DNA from: RPQJ01 sp963732375
GTDB lineage: Bacteria; Pseudomonadota; Gammaproteobacteria; Steroidobacterales; Steroidobacteraceae
Length of the DNA: 64,000 nucleotides
Direction: 5' to 3'
Assembly: GCA_963732375.1 (NCBI GenBank)
Contig: CAVSZE010000015.1
Location: forward strand, 310,001 to 374,000
The translations under genes and the position numbers were made by a program. Below are positions 34,438 through 43,302 of this stretch, in pieces. Numbering within the stretch: the stretch's first letter is position 1; each line of letters starts with the position of its first letter. The notes beneath the pieces were generated by a model that made no database searches, was not told the origin of the DNA, and saw nothing but the letters and a program-made list of their open reading frames with translations.

Positions 34438-35744
34438 GGCTCTTCTCCGACAAGGTAATCCACCTGGTACTGGGCCTGCGCGCGATCTGCCGACATGCGC
34501 AGGTGCTTCAGGTTGGTCTCGAGCGCGACGCGGCGCGCGGTCAGCACCTCGTCGAACATCGCCCGGTTGTTGCGGTAGGCGAGCAACGCCGCCTGCACCG
34601 ACTGGTCGGCCAGCGGCACCAGCTCGGTCTCGTAGAACTGCTCGATCTGGCCGGTGCGAACCGCGACGACCCATGCTTCCTCGAGCATCGCGCTCATCTC
34701 GCGCTGGTGGTCGGTGTGCATCTCGTGCAGGCCCTGCGCCTCGGCACGTGCGGCGGCAATCTCCCGGTCCTGGCGATTGCGTTGGAAGAACGGCAGGTCC
34801 ACCGTGACCATCGCCGACACCATGTCGGAGCGTGGCTGGCCATTCGCCATCTCGCCACCCCTGAAGCCGTAGTTCAGGTCCAGCATCCAGCCCGGCCGCG
34901 TCGATTGCTCCGCGAGCTCGACCGCAGTCTGTGCCGCCTCGATCCGTCGTTCGTAGTCCTGCTGGGCCGGGTGCTGCAGCACTCGCTGGTCGAGACCTTC
35001 GAGCGGCGGCAGGTCGCCCCTGGCCGGCAGCGTGAACGGCCCGGCACGAGCAGCGTCCTCCTCGCCCAGCCAGCGCACCAGTTGCGCCCGCCGCATTGCC
35101 GCCTCGCGATCGAGATCGAGTTGCCGTTCCTTCAACATCGCGACGTCCAGGCCCGCCTGCAGCACGTCGAGCTGCTTGCCTTCGCCGGACGCGTACCGCG
35201 CGCGGGCGGCCGCGCGCATCTGGTCCACCCATGATGACTGGTCCGCGAGCTGCCCCTTCGCGGCCTCGATGTAGGCAAGCTCGACCCAGACACGGCGAAC
35301 CTCGCGTTGCACGACGCGTTTCCTGTCGCCCGCGACAGCTTGCGAGGCAGTCGCAATCTGCTCCATGCGCCGTCGCGCCAGTTGCCGGGTCCGGCCGGCC
35401 GGAAATTCCTGGCTCACGCCGATCTCCAGCATGGTCATGTCTTCCTCGGTGAGGCTGAAGCTGTCGGTCGGGACGTTGACCGCGCCCATCTTCAGTCGAG
35501 GATCCTTGAGCTGCCCCTCCGCGACGGCGCGCTCACGCATGCCGGCAGACTCGGCCGCGAGTTGCTGCAGCACCGCGTCGCGCTCGATCGCCAGGCGCTC
35601 TGCCGCGGCCAGCGGCAGCGTCGGATCGGCGCGCGAGGCTGGCGCCGCAAGGCAGGTAACGGCGAGCGATGCCAACGCGACGAGCGCGGAAATACTTGTG
35701 TCATTCAACCGGCCTTGTTCAGGCGCCGGACATACCTGTGCCAT
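34434..35744 (-). CDS. cusC: TolC-family outer-membrane channel of the copper efflux pump
   Basis: A 436-residue TolC-family protein. The ATG at 35744 has GGGAGG seven bases upstream and opens a region with a hydrophobic signal (ISALVALASLAVTCLAAP). An ATG at 35795 lies before that site and is less likely. Long Ala/Glu/Arg/Gln-rich helices with repeated halves fit the family (two TolC repeats, about 50-230 and 250-430). It forms the exit duct for the CusBA pump. No lipobox is clear. The small Cys/His gene lies 66 bases upstream. Confidence 0.9.
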   Translation of the reverse strand: MAQVCPAPEQGRLNDTSISALVALASLAVTCLAAPASRADPTLPLAAAERLAIERDAVLQQLAAESAGMRERAVAEGQLKDPRLKMGAVNVPTDSFSLTEEDMTMLEIGVSQEFPAGRTRQLARRRMEQIATASQAVAGDRKRVVQREVRRVWVELAYIEAAKGQLADQSSWVDQMRAAARARYASGEGKQLDVLQAGLDVAMLKERQLDLDREAAMRRAQLVRWLGEEDAARAGPFTLPARGDLPPLEGLDQRVLQHPAQQDYERRIEAAQTAVELAEQSTRPGWMLDLNYGFRGGEMANGQPRSDMVSAMVTVDLPFFQRNRQDREIAAARAEAQGLHEMHTDHQREMSAMLEEAWVVAVRTGQIEQFYETELVPLADQSVQAALLAYRNNRAMFDEVLTARRVALETNLKHLRMSADRAQAQYQVDYLVGEEP

Positions 35745-35810
35745 GCGATAGCCTCCCGGGCTGTGGGATGTCGAACGCGTCCGTTGCGGACGCAAGCCTG
35801 GGGAGGAGCG

Positions 35811-36209
35811 CTACTCGAGGTAGCGGCAGAAGCTCAACTGGATCGGTACACGCGGTACGGGATCTTGAAGTGTCGATGGGTGGGCATGGACGTCGCGCGG
35901 CGCGACATCCAGCATGACGCTGAACAGCGTGACGGGTACCGCTATGAAAAGCGCAGCCGCCTCACGCGCATCCACCTGCGGCTGATGCGGATAGGCACAG
36001 GTGCCGCCGTGATCGGCGGCGGATTGGGTGGATGCATTCGGCGGACAGTAGACGCAGTGCTGCCCGCCGTCCGGCATCGTTGCCGAGCCGGTGTTCGCCA
36101 TCGCACAGGGCACCACGGCCGCCTGCAGCCACGCGAGGCAAAACAGCGCCAGCACGCCCCTCGCCAGCGCGCGTTGCCGTCGCCTTACCCAATGCAGTGC
36201 CGAGTCCAC
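35811..36209 (-). CDS. Small exported Cys/His protein leading the copper operon
   Basis: A 132-residue protein. GTG at 36209 has AAGGAG eight bases upstream; the open frame reaches further up but without a start of this quality. A hydrophobic signal segment (ARGVLALFCLAWLQAAVV) is followed by HCVYCPP and later CAYPHQP, a possible metal site, then a second hydrophobic stretch (AALFIAVPVTLFSVML) and an FCRYLE end. It resembles short DUF2946-like proteins that sit in metal-resistance operons. Its role is unknown; as first gene before cusCBA and copA it may sense or buffer copper. Confidence 0.7.
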   Translation of the reverse strand: MDSALHWVRRRQRALARGVLALFCLAWLQAAVVPCAMANTGSATMPDGGQHCVYCPPNASTQSAADHGGTCAYPHQPQVDAREAAALFIAVPVTLFSVMLDVAPRDVHAHPSTLQDPVPRVPIQLSFCRYLE

Positions 36210-36234
36210 GGGATCCGCTCCTTTGCGCCGGCCA

Positions 36235-36263
36235 AAGCTAGCGCGATCCCCGCTGCGAGGCAA
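36235..36263 (-). promoter_or_regulatory. Candidate promoter of the copper operon
   Basis: TTGCCT (36263-36258) and TAGCTT (36240-36235) are separated by 17 bases, placing a start about 19 bases before the first gene. The near-palindrome CCTCGC-A-GCGGGG spans the -35/spacer. The match is moderate, and no CueR- or CusR-type regulator gene is present in the window. Confidence 0.35.
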
Positions 36264-36327
36264 GCAATCGGGACTGCCGGCGCGACGCTCTGCGGTAAGT
36301 ACCCGGGAATGGGTCACAATCGCCGCC

Positions 36328-37563
36328 GTGAAGCCCATAGCCGCCACCCTGGCCATGCTGACCTGTCTCGCCGCATGCCATGGGCCGGATCGGAACGCGC
36401 TGTGGCTCGAGCCCGTCATCGGGGTTGCCGTGCCTGCCGCCGCGGGAAGCCGCTACCCGAACCTCGCTCCGCTGCCCAGCGGCGCGGTGATGAGCTGGCT
36501 GGCACCGGATGCGGGCGGCGGTTTCACCTTGCGCCACTCGACCTGGAACGGTGACGCGTGGTCGACACCCGGCACCGTCGCGGCCGGCAGCGACTGGTTC
36601 GTCAACTGGGCCGATTTCCCCTCGGTGGTGCCTTTGTCCGACCGCATCTGGGCCGCGCACTGGCTGCAGCAGAAACCTGGCGACGTCTATGCCTACGACG
36701 TGAGGATTGCCGTCAGCCAGGACGCCGGCGGCACCTGGTCTCAACCGATGTCGCCACATGACGATGGCACGCCCACCGAGCACGGGTTCGTATCGCTGAT
36801 GGAAGACGGTGATTCGGCCCGAGCCGTCTGGCTGGACGGCCGCCACACCTCGGGCGAGCACGATCACCCGGGCGGCGCGCGCGAACCTGATAGTAGAGGC
36901 GGAGCGATGACGCTGCGCAGCGCACTGATCGGCCCGGACGGACACAAGCAGGGTCCGGACACGGAACTCGACGCCCGCACCTGCGACTGCTGCCAGACGG
37001 ACTCTGCACGCACCGGCGAGGGCCTGGTCGTGGTTTACCGGGATCGCAGTGACACGGAGGTGCGAGACATCGCGCTGGTGCGGCAGACGGCAGCTGGCTG
37101 GTCCGAACCGGTGCACGTCGCCCGCGACGGCTGGCTGATCGATGCCTGTCCGGTGAACGGCCCGGCCGTGGATGCGCGCGGTGACACCGTCGTCGTTGCC
37201 TGGTTCGCCGCAGCGGACAAATCCCGCGTGCGGCTGGCATTCTCGGCGGACGGCGGGCGCACGTTCGCGGACCCGATCGATGTGGCTGCCGGAAAAGTCG
37301 CGGGACGCGTGGACGTGGTCCTGCTTGCCGACGGTCGGGCGGTCGTGAGTTGGCTTGAAGACACGGCAGGCACAGCGGAAATTCGAGTGCAACCGTTCAC
37401 GGCTGAGGGCCCGGCCGGTGCTGTCGTGGTTGTCGCCAATTCCGAGGTTGCGCGCTCCAGCGGGTTCCCGCAGATGGTGCTGGCGGACGGCGCGCTGCTG
37501 TTCGCCTGGACCAGGCCCGGCGACCCGCCGCAGGTACAGGCCGCGCTCGCCCGGTTGCGCTGA
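36328..37563 (+). CDS. BNR/sialidase-like repeat lipoprotein
   Basis: A 411-residue lipoprotein. GTG at 36328 gives a short signal with lipobox CLAAC; the frame is open further upstream but that part is arginine-rich shadow sequence opposite the copper genes. The mature part has BNR/Asp-box-like blades (SQDAGGTWSQP, SADGGRTFADP) as in six-bladed sialidase-type propellers. Between blades is CDCCQT (Cys219, 221, 222), unusual for a sialidase and possibly a metal site. Sialidase catalytic residues are not clear, so enzymatic activity is not claimed. It is divergent from the copper operon, 118 bases away. Confidence 0.7.
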   Translation: MKPIAATLAMLTCLAACHGPDRNALWLEPVIGVAVPAAAGSRYPNLAPLPSGAVMSWLAPDAGGGFTLRHSTWNGDAWSTPGTVAAGSDWFVNWADFPSVVPLSDRIWAAHWLQQKPGDVYAYDVRIAVSQDAGGTWSQPMSPHDDGTPTEHGFVSLMEDGDSARAVWLDGRHTSGEHDHPGGAREPDSRGGAMTLRSALIGPDGHKQGPDTELDARTCDCCQTDSARTGEGLVVVYRDRSDTEVRDIALVRQTAAGWSEPVHVARDGWLIDACPVNGPAVDARGDTVVVAWFAAADKSRVRLAFSADGGRTFADPIDVAAGKVAGRVDVVLLADGRAVVSWLEDTAGTAEIRVQPFTAEGPAGAVVVVANSEVARSSGFPQMVLADGALLFAWTRPGDPPQVQAALARLR

Positions 37564-37566
37564 CGC

Positions 37567-37587
37567 CCGCCGGTCCGGGTCCGGCGG
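37567..37587. terminator. Hairpin after the BNR lipoprotein gene
   Basis: CCGCCGG-TCCGGGT-CCGGCGG forms a seven-pair perfect stem three bases after the stop codon at 37561-37563. There is no immediate T-run (a T-rich patch comes about 30 bases on), so it may be a weak terminator or an mRNA-end stabiliser. Confidence 0.4.
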
Positions 37588-37599
37588 CGCCCGGCCATG

Positions 37600-37608
37600 T
37601 GATACGAT
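37600..37608 (+). promoter_or_regulatory. Candidate extended -10 element for icd
   Basis: TGATACGAT contains the extended -10 TGn followed by TACGAT (four of six consensus bases). No good -35 box is seen, which is usual for extended -10 promoters. It lies about 45 bases before the icd start. Confidence 0.3.
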
Positions 37609-37654
37609 TCAACCCTTATTTTTCCAGTCTTGACGAACCCCCGGAGCTCGACAA

Positions 37655-38956
37655 ATGTCCAGCAGCCTCAAGCTCAACGTGCCCGCCGAGGGCCAGAAGA
37701 TCACGATTTCCAACGGGCGCCTGCAGGTGCCCGACCAGCCGATCGTGCCGTTCATCGAGGGCGACGGAACCGGACCTGACATCTGGCGCGCCTCGGTGCG
37801 GGTGCTCGACGCTGCGGTCGCCAAGGCCTATGGCGGCAAGCGCAAGATCCACTGGATGGAGGTCTTTGCCGGCCAGAAGTCCAATGACCTCTACAACACC
37901 TGGCTGCCGGACGAAACCGTCCAGGCCTGCCGCGACTACCTTGTCTCGATCAAGGGCCCGCTCACGACGCCGATCGGCGGCGGTATCCGGTCACTGAACG
38001 TGGCGCTGCGCCAGATGCTGGACCTGTACGTCTGCCTGCGCCCGGTGCGCTGGTTCAAGGGCGTGCCCTCCCCGGTCAAGGCACCCGGCAAGGTGGACAT
38101 GGTGATCTTCCGCGAGAACACCGAGGACATCTACGCCGGCATCGAGTTCGAGGCCGGCAGCGCCGACAACGAGAAGTTCAAGGAACTCTTCAAGCAGTCG
38201 TTCCCGAAGCTTTACGCCAAGATCCGCTTCCCGGACAGTTCAGGCATCGGCATCAAGGCCGTGTCGCGCGAGGGCACAGAGCGCCTGATGCGGGCTGCCG
38301 TCCAGTACGCGATCGACAACAAGCGCGAGAGCCTCACGATCGTGCACAAGGGCAACATCATGAAGTTCACGGAAGGTGCGTTCCGCAACTGGAGCTACGC
38401 GCTCGCCGAGCGTGAGTTCGCGGAGCAGACCTACACTTGGGACCAGTGGGAGCGAACCCGCGCGGAAAAGGGCGAAAAGGCCGCCAATGCCCAGCAGGAC
38501 GCCGCGAAGCAGGCCGGCAAGATCATCGTCAAGGACGCGATCGCCGACATCACGCTGCAGCAGGTACTGACGCGTCCCGAGGAGTTCGACGTCATCGCGA
38601 CGATGAACCTGAACGGCGATTACCTCTCCGACGCGCTGGCCGCGCAGGTCGGCGGCATCGGCATCGCGCCGGGCGGCAACATCAACTACATGACCGGCCA
38701 CGCGGTGTTCGAGGCGACCCACGGCACCGCGCCGAAGTACGCGAACCTCGACAAGGTGAACCCGGGCTCGGTGATCCTCTCAGGGGAGATGATGCTGCGC
38801 TACATGGGCTGGTACGAGGCCGCGGACGCGGTGATCACCGCAATGGACCGCACCATCGCCAAGAAGACCGTCACCTACGACTTCGCGCGCCAGATGGAAG
38901 GCGCCACCGAGGTGAAGTGCAGCGAGTTTGCGGACGCGATGATCGGCAACATGTAG
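37655..38956 (+). CDS. icd: NADP-dependent isocitrate dehydrogenase
   Basis: Oxidises isocitrate to 2-oxoglutarate and CO2 in the TCA cycle. The 433-residue protein is full length for the E. coli type (416). PFIEGDGTGPDIW, the substrate loop GGGIRSLNVALRQ and NLNGDYLSD are conserved. Ser113 sits exactly where E. coli Icd is phosphorylated, and the gene for the kinase that does this (aceK) follows 39 bases later. An insertion-like segment rich in Lys/Ala/Gln (about residues 270-288) is present as in other proteobacterial forms. GGAG lies upstream of the ATG. Confidence 0.97.
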   Translation: MSSSLKLNVPAEGQKITISNGRLQVPDQPIVPFIEGDGTGPDIWRASVRVLDAAVAKAYGGKRKIHWMEVFAGQKSNDLYNTWLPDETVQACRDYLVSIKGPLTTPIGGGIRSLNVALRQMLDLYVCLRPVRWFKGVPSPVKAPGKVDMVIFRENTEDIYAGIEFEAGSADNEKFKELFKQSFPKLYAKIRFPDSSGIGIKAVSREGTERLMRAAVQYAIDNKRESLTIVHKGNIMKFTEGAFRNWSYALAEREFAEQTYTWDQWERTRAEKGEKAANAQQDAAKQAGKIIVKDAIADITLQQVLTRPEEFDVIATMNLNGDYLSDALAAQVGGIGIAPGGNINYMTGHAVFEATHGTAPKYANLDKVNPGSVILSGEMMLRYMGWYEAADAVITAMDRTIAKKTVTYDFARQMEGATEVKCSEFADAMIGNM

Positions 38957-38995
38957 CAGCGTGCCGCCGGTGCGCCAGCGGCGCGGAAGGAAGCC

Positions 38996-40750
38996 TTGAA
39001 CCAGACGTCCAGCGTGGCGCGCACACGCGACGAGTTGATCCAGGACTGCGCGCAGTCGCTGGTCAACTCGTTCGCCGACTACAACGCGGAATTCCGCGCC
39101 ATCACGCAGCGCGCCAGGCAGCGCTTCGAGGACCGTGACTGGCGCGGCAGCCAGCGTGACGCCGTCGAGCGAATCGACCTCTACCGCAAGTACGTCGTGG
39201 GTGCGGTCGAGCACATGCGCCAGAAACTCGGCGACAACGTGCACGAGCGGGGCATCTGGTCGAGCATCAAGCGGCGCTTCGCGGAGATCATCGACCCGCT
39301 GCCCGACAGCGAGTTTCCGAAGACCTTCTTCTCGTCCGTCACGCGCACCACGTTCGACACCTCGGGCGTCGACCCGGCCGTCGAGTTCGTCGCGCTCGAC
39401 ATGGACCCGCTCGGCAGCGTCACTACGAACGTGGAGACCAAGGTCTACGCCAATCGCGGCTCGGTTGACCTGCTGGTCGAGGAGCTGCTGGCCGACTTCC
39501 GCTTCCGCACACCGTATCGCGATTTCGAGCTGAGCGTTCGGCGCGTTGCCGACGAGATCAAGGCGGCGCTGGACTCGGGTGGCGAGCGGCGCACGATCGA
39601 GCAGCTCGAGGTCATCAAGGAAGTCTTCTACCAGATGACCCGCGCGTACTTGGTCGGCCGCATCAGCGGGCGCGGCTGGACGCTGCCTTTCGTGGTGGCA
39701 CTCCGCAACCAGGACAGCGGCGTGCTGGTGGACGCCATCATGCTCGAACAGGGCACTGTCAGCGTGCTGTTCAGCTTCAGTCGCTCGTACTTCCACGTCG
39801 ATCTCGCCCACGTCGGCGAGGTAGTGAAGTTCCTGAAGCAGATCCTGCCGCTGAAGCCGGTGAGCGAGCTCTACACGGTGCTCGGGCGCGCCAAACAGGG
39901 CAAGACGGAGCGCTTCCGCGAACTGTTCCGGCACCTGCAGCATTCCGACGACCAGTTCGACCTGGCACCCGGGGAAAAGGGCCTGGTCATGGTCTGTTTC
40001 ACGCTGCCCTCGTTCGACGTGGTCTTCAAGCTGATTCGCGACAAGTTCCCCTACCAGAAGAATATCCAGCGCCAGGACGTGCTCGAAAAATACGACCTCG
40101 TATTCAAGCACGATCGCGCGGGCCGACTGGTGGACGCGCAGGAATTCAGGCTGGTAAAGCTGCCAAAATCACGCTTCTCGCCGGAACTGCTCGAGGAACT
40201 ACTCACCGAAACCTCGAGCACAGTGCACGACGAGGGCGACCAGCTGGTGATCGGCCACATGTACGTCGAACGCCGCATGACGCCGCTCAATCTCTACGTG
40301 CGCACCGCGACCCGCGACCAGGCTGTAAAAGCCGTGCTCGACTACGGGCAGGCGATTCGCGACCTGGCCGGCACCAACATCTTTCCCGGCGACCTGCTGC
40401 TCAAGAATTTCGGTGTCACCCGCCACGGTCGAGTGATCTTCTACGACTACGACGAACTGTGCCTGGTGACGGACTGCCGCTTCCGGGAGATCCCTCAGGC
40501 GCGGCACGATGAGGACGAAATGCGCAGCGAAACCTGGTACTACGTCGGCGACAACGACGTGTTCCCGGAGACGTTCATCAACTTCCTGGGCTTCGATGCT
40601 GAATTGAAAGGAATATTCCTGGAAGCGCACCGCGAGATCCTGACCGCCGAGTGGTGGCGCGGCATCCAGCAGCGGCTGCGCGAAGGAGACCTGCTCGAGG
40701 TCCTGCCCTACCACAAGCACCGCGTACGCGTATTCAGCAGCATGATATGA
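38996..40750 (+). CDS. aceK: Isocitrate dehydrogenase kinase/phosphatase
   Basis: Bifunctional enzyme that phosphorylates and dephosphorylates Icd to direct carbon into the glyoxylate bypass. The 584 residues match the E. coli length (578). Family segments seen include FFSSVTRTTFDT, the ATP-site region near VFKLIRDKFPYQKN, and VIFYDYDELC. The start is TTG (38996), with GGAAGGAAG upstream; no ATG is available near the conserved N-terminus. The stop overlaps the next start by ATGA. The genes for isocitrate lyase and malate synthase are not in the window. Confidence 0.96.
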   Translation: MNQTSSVARTRDELIQDCAQSLVNSFADYNAEFRAITQRARQRFEDRDWRGSQRDAVERIDLYRKYVVGAVEHMRQKLGDNVHERGIWSSIKRRFAEIIDPLPDSEFPKTFFSSVTRTTFDTSGVDPAVEFVALDMDPLGSVTTNVETKVYANRGSVDLLVEELLADFRFRTPYRDFELSVRRVADEIKAALDSGGERRTIEQLEVIKEVFYQMTRAYLVGRISGRGWTLPFVVALRNQDSGVLVDAIMLEQGTVSVLFSFSRSYFHVDLAHVGEVVKFLKQILPLKPVSELYTVLGRAKQGKTERFRELFRHLQHSDDQFDLAPGEKGLVMVCFTLPSFDVVFKLIRDKFPYQKNIQRQDVLEKYDLVFKHDRAGRLVDAQEFRLVKLPKSRFSPELLEELLTETSSTVHDEGDQLVIGHMYVERRMTPLNLYVRTATRDQAVKAVLDYGQAIRDLAGTNIFPGDLLLKNFGVTRHGRVIFYDYDELCLVTDCRFREIPQARHDEDEMRSETWYYVGDNDVFPETFINFLGFDAELKGIFLEAHREILTAEWWRGIQQRLREGDLLEVLPYHKHRVRVFSSMI

Positions 40751-42231
40751 ACATGGAGAAGACAGGCTGCCCGCCCGCCTGGCTGCTCGTGCTGTTCGTA
40801 GTCCTCGCCTTCACGTTCCAGGGAACCCGCGCCATCTGGGAGCCGGACGAGGGCCGCTATTCGTCCGCCGGGCTTCACATGCTCGAGAGCGGCGACTACC
40901 TGGTACCCACCATCGACGGCGAACACGCGCACCTGACCAAGCCGCCGCTCGTCTACTGGGCGCTGGCTGCGAGTTTCGCGACGCTCGGCCGCAACGAATG
41001 GGCCGCGCGATTGCCTGGGGCGCTGGCGTTCGTCGGCACCGGCCTGCTGGTCTTCGGACTCGGGCGACGATTCTGCCCGGCAAAGCCATGGCTGCCGGCG
41101 CTGGTGTACGGGCTTTCGCTGGCGCCGTTCATGGGCGCCAACGTGGTCTCCGCGGACGTGCTGCTGGTGTTCTTCGAGACTGCGGCGATGTACGCATTCG
41201 TACGCGCGGGCCCCTGGAGCAGCCCGGCTGACCGCCGCTGGGTGCGCCTGATGTGGCTCGCCTGGGGCCTGGTCTTCATGACCAAGGGACCGCCCGGGCT
41301 GCTGCCACTGCTGGCGATGATCGTGATGTTGGCATTCCACGATCGCGCTGCATTGCCCCGCCTGTTCGATCCGCTCGGACTGCTCACATTTGCCGTGGTG
41401 GCCTTCACCTGGTTCGGCATCGTGATAGCCCAGGACCCGTCGAGGCTTGGATATCTCCTCGGCTACGAGGTCTACGACCGGGTGTTCACCGACGCCCATA
41501 ACCGCAATGCGGAATGGTATGGAGCGTTGCTGGTCTATGGCCGGGTGTTCCTGTTCGGCGCGCTGCCATGGTGGCCGATGGCGCTGGTCGCCGCCGGCGG
41601 ACCCCGGCGCGCCTGGTCCGATTTCCGCGCAAGGTTCGCGGCGCGCGACCGCGACTGGCTGTTGCTTGCGTGGTGGTTGCTGCTGCCGCTCGCGGTCTTC
41701 TGCCTCGCGCGTTCGCGGCTGCAGCTCTACGTGCTGCCGCTGTTCGTTCCGCTCGCGCTGATCCTGGCGCGCCCGCTTGCGAAGTGGGACTGGCTCAGCG
41801 CCCGTAGGCTCGCGGCAGTCGCGGGCCTGACCGCGATCGTGCTGCTCACACTCAAGGGTGTGGCTGGGCACGTTCACGCAAACCGCGACGGTCGCGACAT
41901 TTCTGCGGCGATGCGCCGGATCGTCGACCCGAACAGCATCGACGAAATCGTGTTCGTCGGAATGCGGCCGTTCTACGGAATTTACCTGTACCTCGACGTC
42001 CCGATCGAAGGCGTCCAGCTCGGCGCGAGCCGCGACCCCTACGCGAAGTTCGCCGTCGAGGAAGACCTGTGCTCGGAACTGGCGAATCGGGAAAACACCG
42101 TCTATGCGATGAAGGAGAACCGCGCCGACCGATTCGAGTCCGCGGTCCAGGAATGCGGCGACATGCAGGCCAGGCCGATCGGGCACTTCGAGGCGGACGG
42201 GAATCGGATCGCGCTGTTTGCCGTCGACTGA
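40747..42231 (+). CDS. ArnT/PMT-like membrane glycosyltransferase
   Basis: A 494-residue protein of the GT-C fold (dolichyl-phosphate-mannose mannosyltransferase 2/ArnT-like). About eleven membrane segments are visible. The first external loop carries IWEPDEGRYSS, with the Asp-Glu pair that is catalytic in ArnT relatives, and TKPPLVYWALA follows. The enzyme would move a sugar from a lipid carrier to an acceptor such as lipid A or a protein in the periplasm; donor and acceptor are unknown. The start overlaps the aceK stop by four bases, though no metabolic link to aceK is evident. Confidence 0.82.
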   Translation: MNMEKTGCPPAWLLVLFVVLAFTFQGTRAIWEPDEGRYSSAGLHMLESGDYLVPTIDGEHAHLTKPPLVYWALAASFATLGRNEWAARLPGALAFVGTGLLVFGLGRRFCPAKPWLPALVYGLSLAPFMGANVVSADVLLVFFETAAMYAFVRAGPWSSPADRRWVRLMWLAWGLVFMTKGPPGLLPLLAMIVMLAFHDRAALPRLFDPLGLLTFAVVAFTWFGIVIAQDPSRLGYLLGYEVYDRVFTDAHNRNAEWYGALLVYGRVFLFGALPWWPMALVAAGGPRRAWSDFRARFAARDRDWLLLAWWLLLPLAVFCLARSRLQLYVLPLFVPLALILARPLAKWDWLSARRLAAVAGLTAIVLLTLKGVAGHVHANRDGRDISAAMRRIVDPNSIDEIVFVGMRPFYGIYLYLDVPIEGVQLGASRDPYAKFAVEEDLCSELANRENTVYAMKENRADRFESAVQECGDMQARPIGHFEADGNRIALFAVD

Positions 42232-42333
42232 GCCGGGTAGTACGGTTGGGGCTGTGTAGAGCCGGTCACTCCGGCTATTGGCCTGGCGGTAGGCGGCTGC
42301 CGCAGCCAGTGTTGGCCACATGAGGTGAAATCG

Positions 42334-43290
42334 ATGCGTGCGCTATCCGCCGTTTCAGCGTTGATGTTCATCGCCTGCGCTGGCGCCAGCCAGGCCCAGG
42401 ACGCCAACATCACGCTCCCTGTACCCGAACTCGAGCGCATGCTGGCGCAGGACCCGTTCACGATCGTCAGCGCGGAAATCAGCCGCCCCAAGGCGAAGGG
42501 CGACATTACGCTGAAAGCCGAGGTGTCGTTCGACGGCCAGCCGCCGATCCGCGTGAAGCTGCGCAAGGCCGAACCCGGCGCCGATTCATTCAACAACCAG
42601 CCCCGCTACGATCTCGCCGCCTACCAGCTGCAGGCATTGTTCCTGGACCCGGCGGAGTACGTCGTCCCGCCAACGGCAGCCCGATTCCTGGCGCTGAAGG
42701 AATTCGAGAAGTACTCCCCGGGAGTGAAGCGCACCTTCAGCGGCGCCGACGAGGCGCTGGCCGTGCTGCAGTACTGGCTGCAGGACGTGAAAGTCATTGC
42801 CGACGTCTATGTTCCCACGCTCTACGCGACGGACCTGGCATACGCGCGCGCGGTGGGCCAGATGAACGTCCTCACGTTTCTCATCGAGCATGGCGACTCC
42901 AACGTCGGCAATTTCCTAATTTCAAAGTCGGAGACCGGTCCCCGTGTCTTTGCCGTGGACAATGGTGTCGCGTTTGCGGCGGCCGACAGCGACCGTGGAC
43001 GAAAATGGGCGGAAATGCGCGTGGACAGCCTGCCAGCCACCACGGTTGGGCGACTTCGCGCCATGACATTCGATGAGCTGCAGCGGCTTGCTGTCGTCGC
43101 GCAGTGGACGCTCGAGGACGGTCACTTCGTCGCTGCGCCGTTCGGCGCGAGTCTCTCGACGATTCGCGGCGTGCGACGGGACGGCGCGGTGCTGCAGATG
43201 GGCCTGACGAAGCCTGAAATCGAACGGGTCTGGCGCAACCGCCAGCGCCTGCTCGACATGGTGGACAGCGGCCAGTTGAAGACCTACTGA
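42334..43290 (+). CDS. Exported atypical kinase-like protein
   Basis: A 318-residue protein with signal peptide (MRALSAVSALMFIACAGASQAQ). I start at ATG 42334, with GAGGTG seven bases upstream; a GTG at 42325 overlaps that site. The sequence has the ordered landmarks of the HipA/FAM20/PI3K-like kinase fold: VKLRK (Lys75) as a nucleotide-binding lysine, DLAAYQLQALF followed by VVPPTAARF, HGDSNVGNF with Asp188 and Asn193 as catalytic loop, and VFAVDNGVAF with Asp209 as metal ligand. The family assignment is by motif pattern only. It lies 12 bases before a metallophosphatase gene. The substrate is unknown. Confidence 0.65.
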   Translation: MRALSAVSALMFIACAGASQAQDANITLPVPELERMLAQDPFTIVSAEISRPKAKGDITLKAEVSFDGQPPIRVKLRKAEPGADSFNNQPRYDLAAYQLQALFLDPAEYVVPPTAARFLALKEFEKYSPGVKRTFSGADEALAVLQYWLQDVKVIADVYVPTLYATDLAYARAVGQMNVLTFLIEHGDSNVGNFLISKSETGPRVFAVDNGVAFAAADSDRGRKWAEMRVDSLPATTVGRLRAMTFDELQRLAVVAQWTLEDGHFVAAPFGASLSTIRGVRRDGAVLQMGLTKPEIERVWRNRQRLLDMVDSGQLKTY

Positions 43291-43302
43291 GGACCCCCCA
43301 GC

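Noticed and set aside
31834..34458. 874-codon open frame on the plus strand
   Set aside because: It lies opposite cusA and cusB, is His/Arg/Asp-rich without any domain, and is a GC-rich antisense shadow.
34438..35232. N-terminal extension of the CusB frame
   Set aside because: Arginine-rich translation of the cusC region; the ATG at 34437 with ATGA overlap and a lipobox is the real start.
36328..37563. True exo-sialidase
   Set aside because: Asp-box blades are present but the sialidase arginine triad and catalytic residues are not recognisable.
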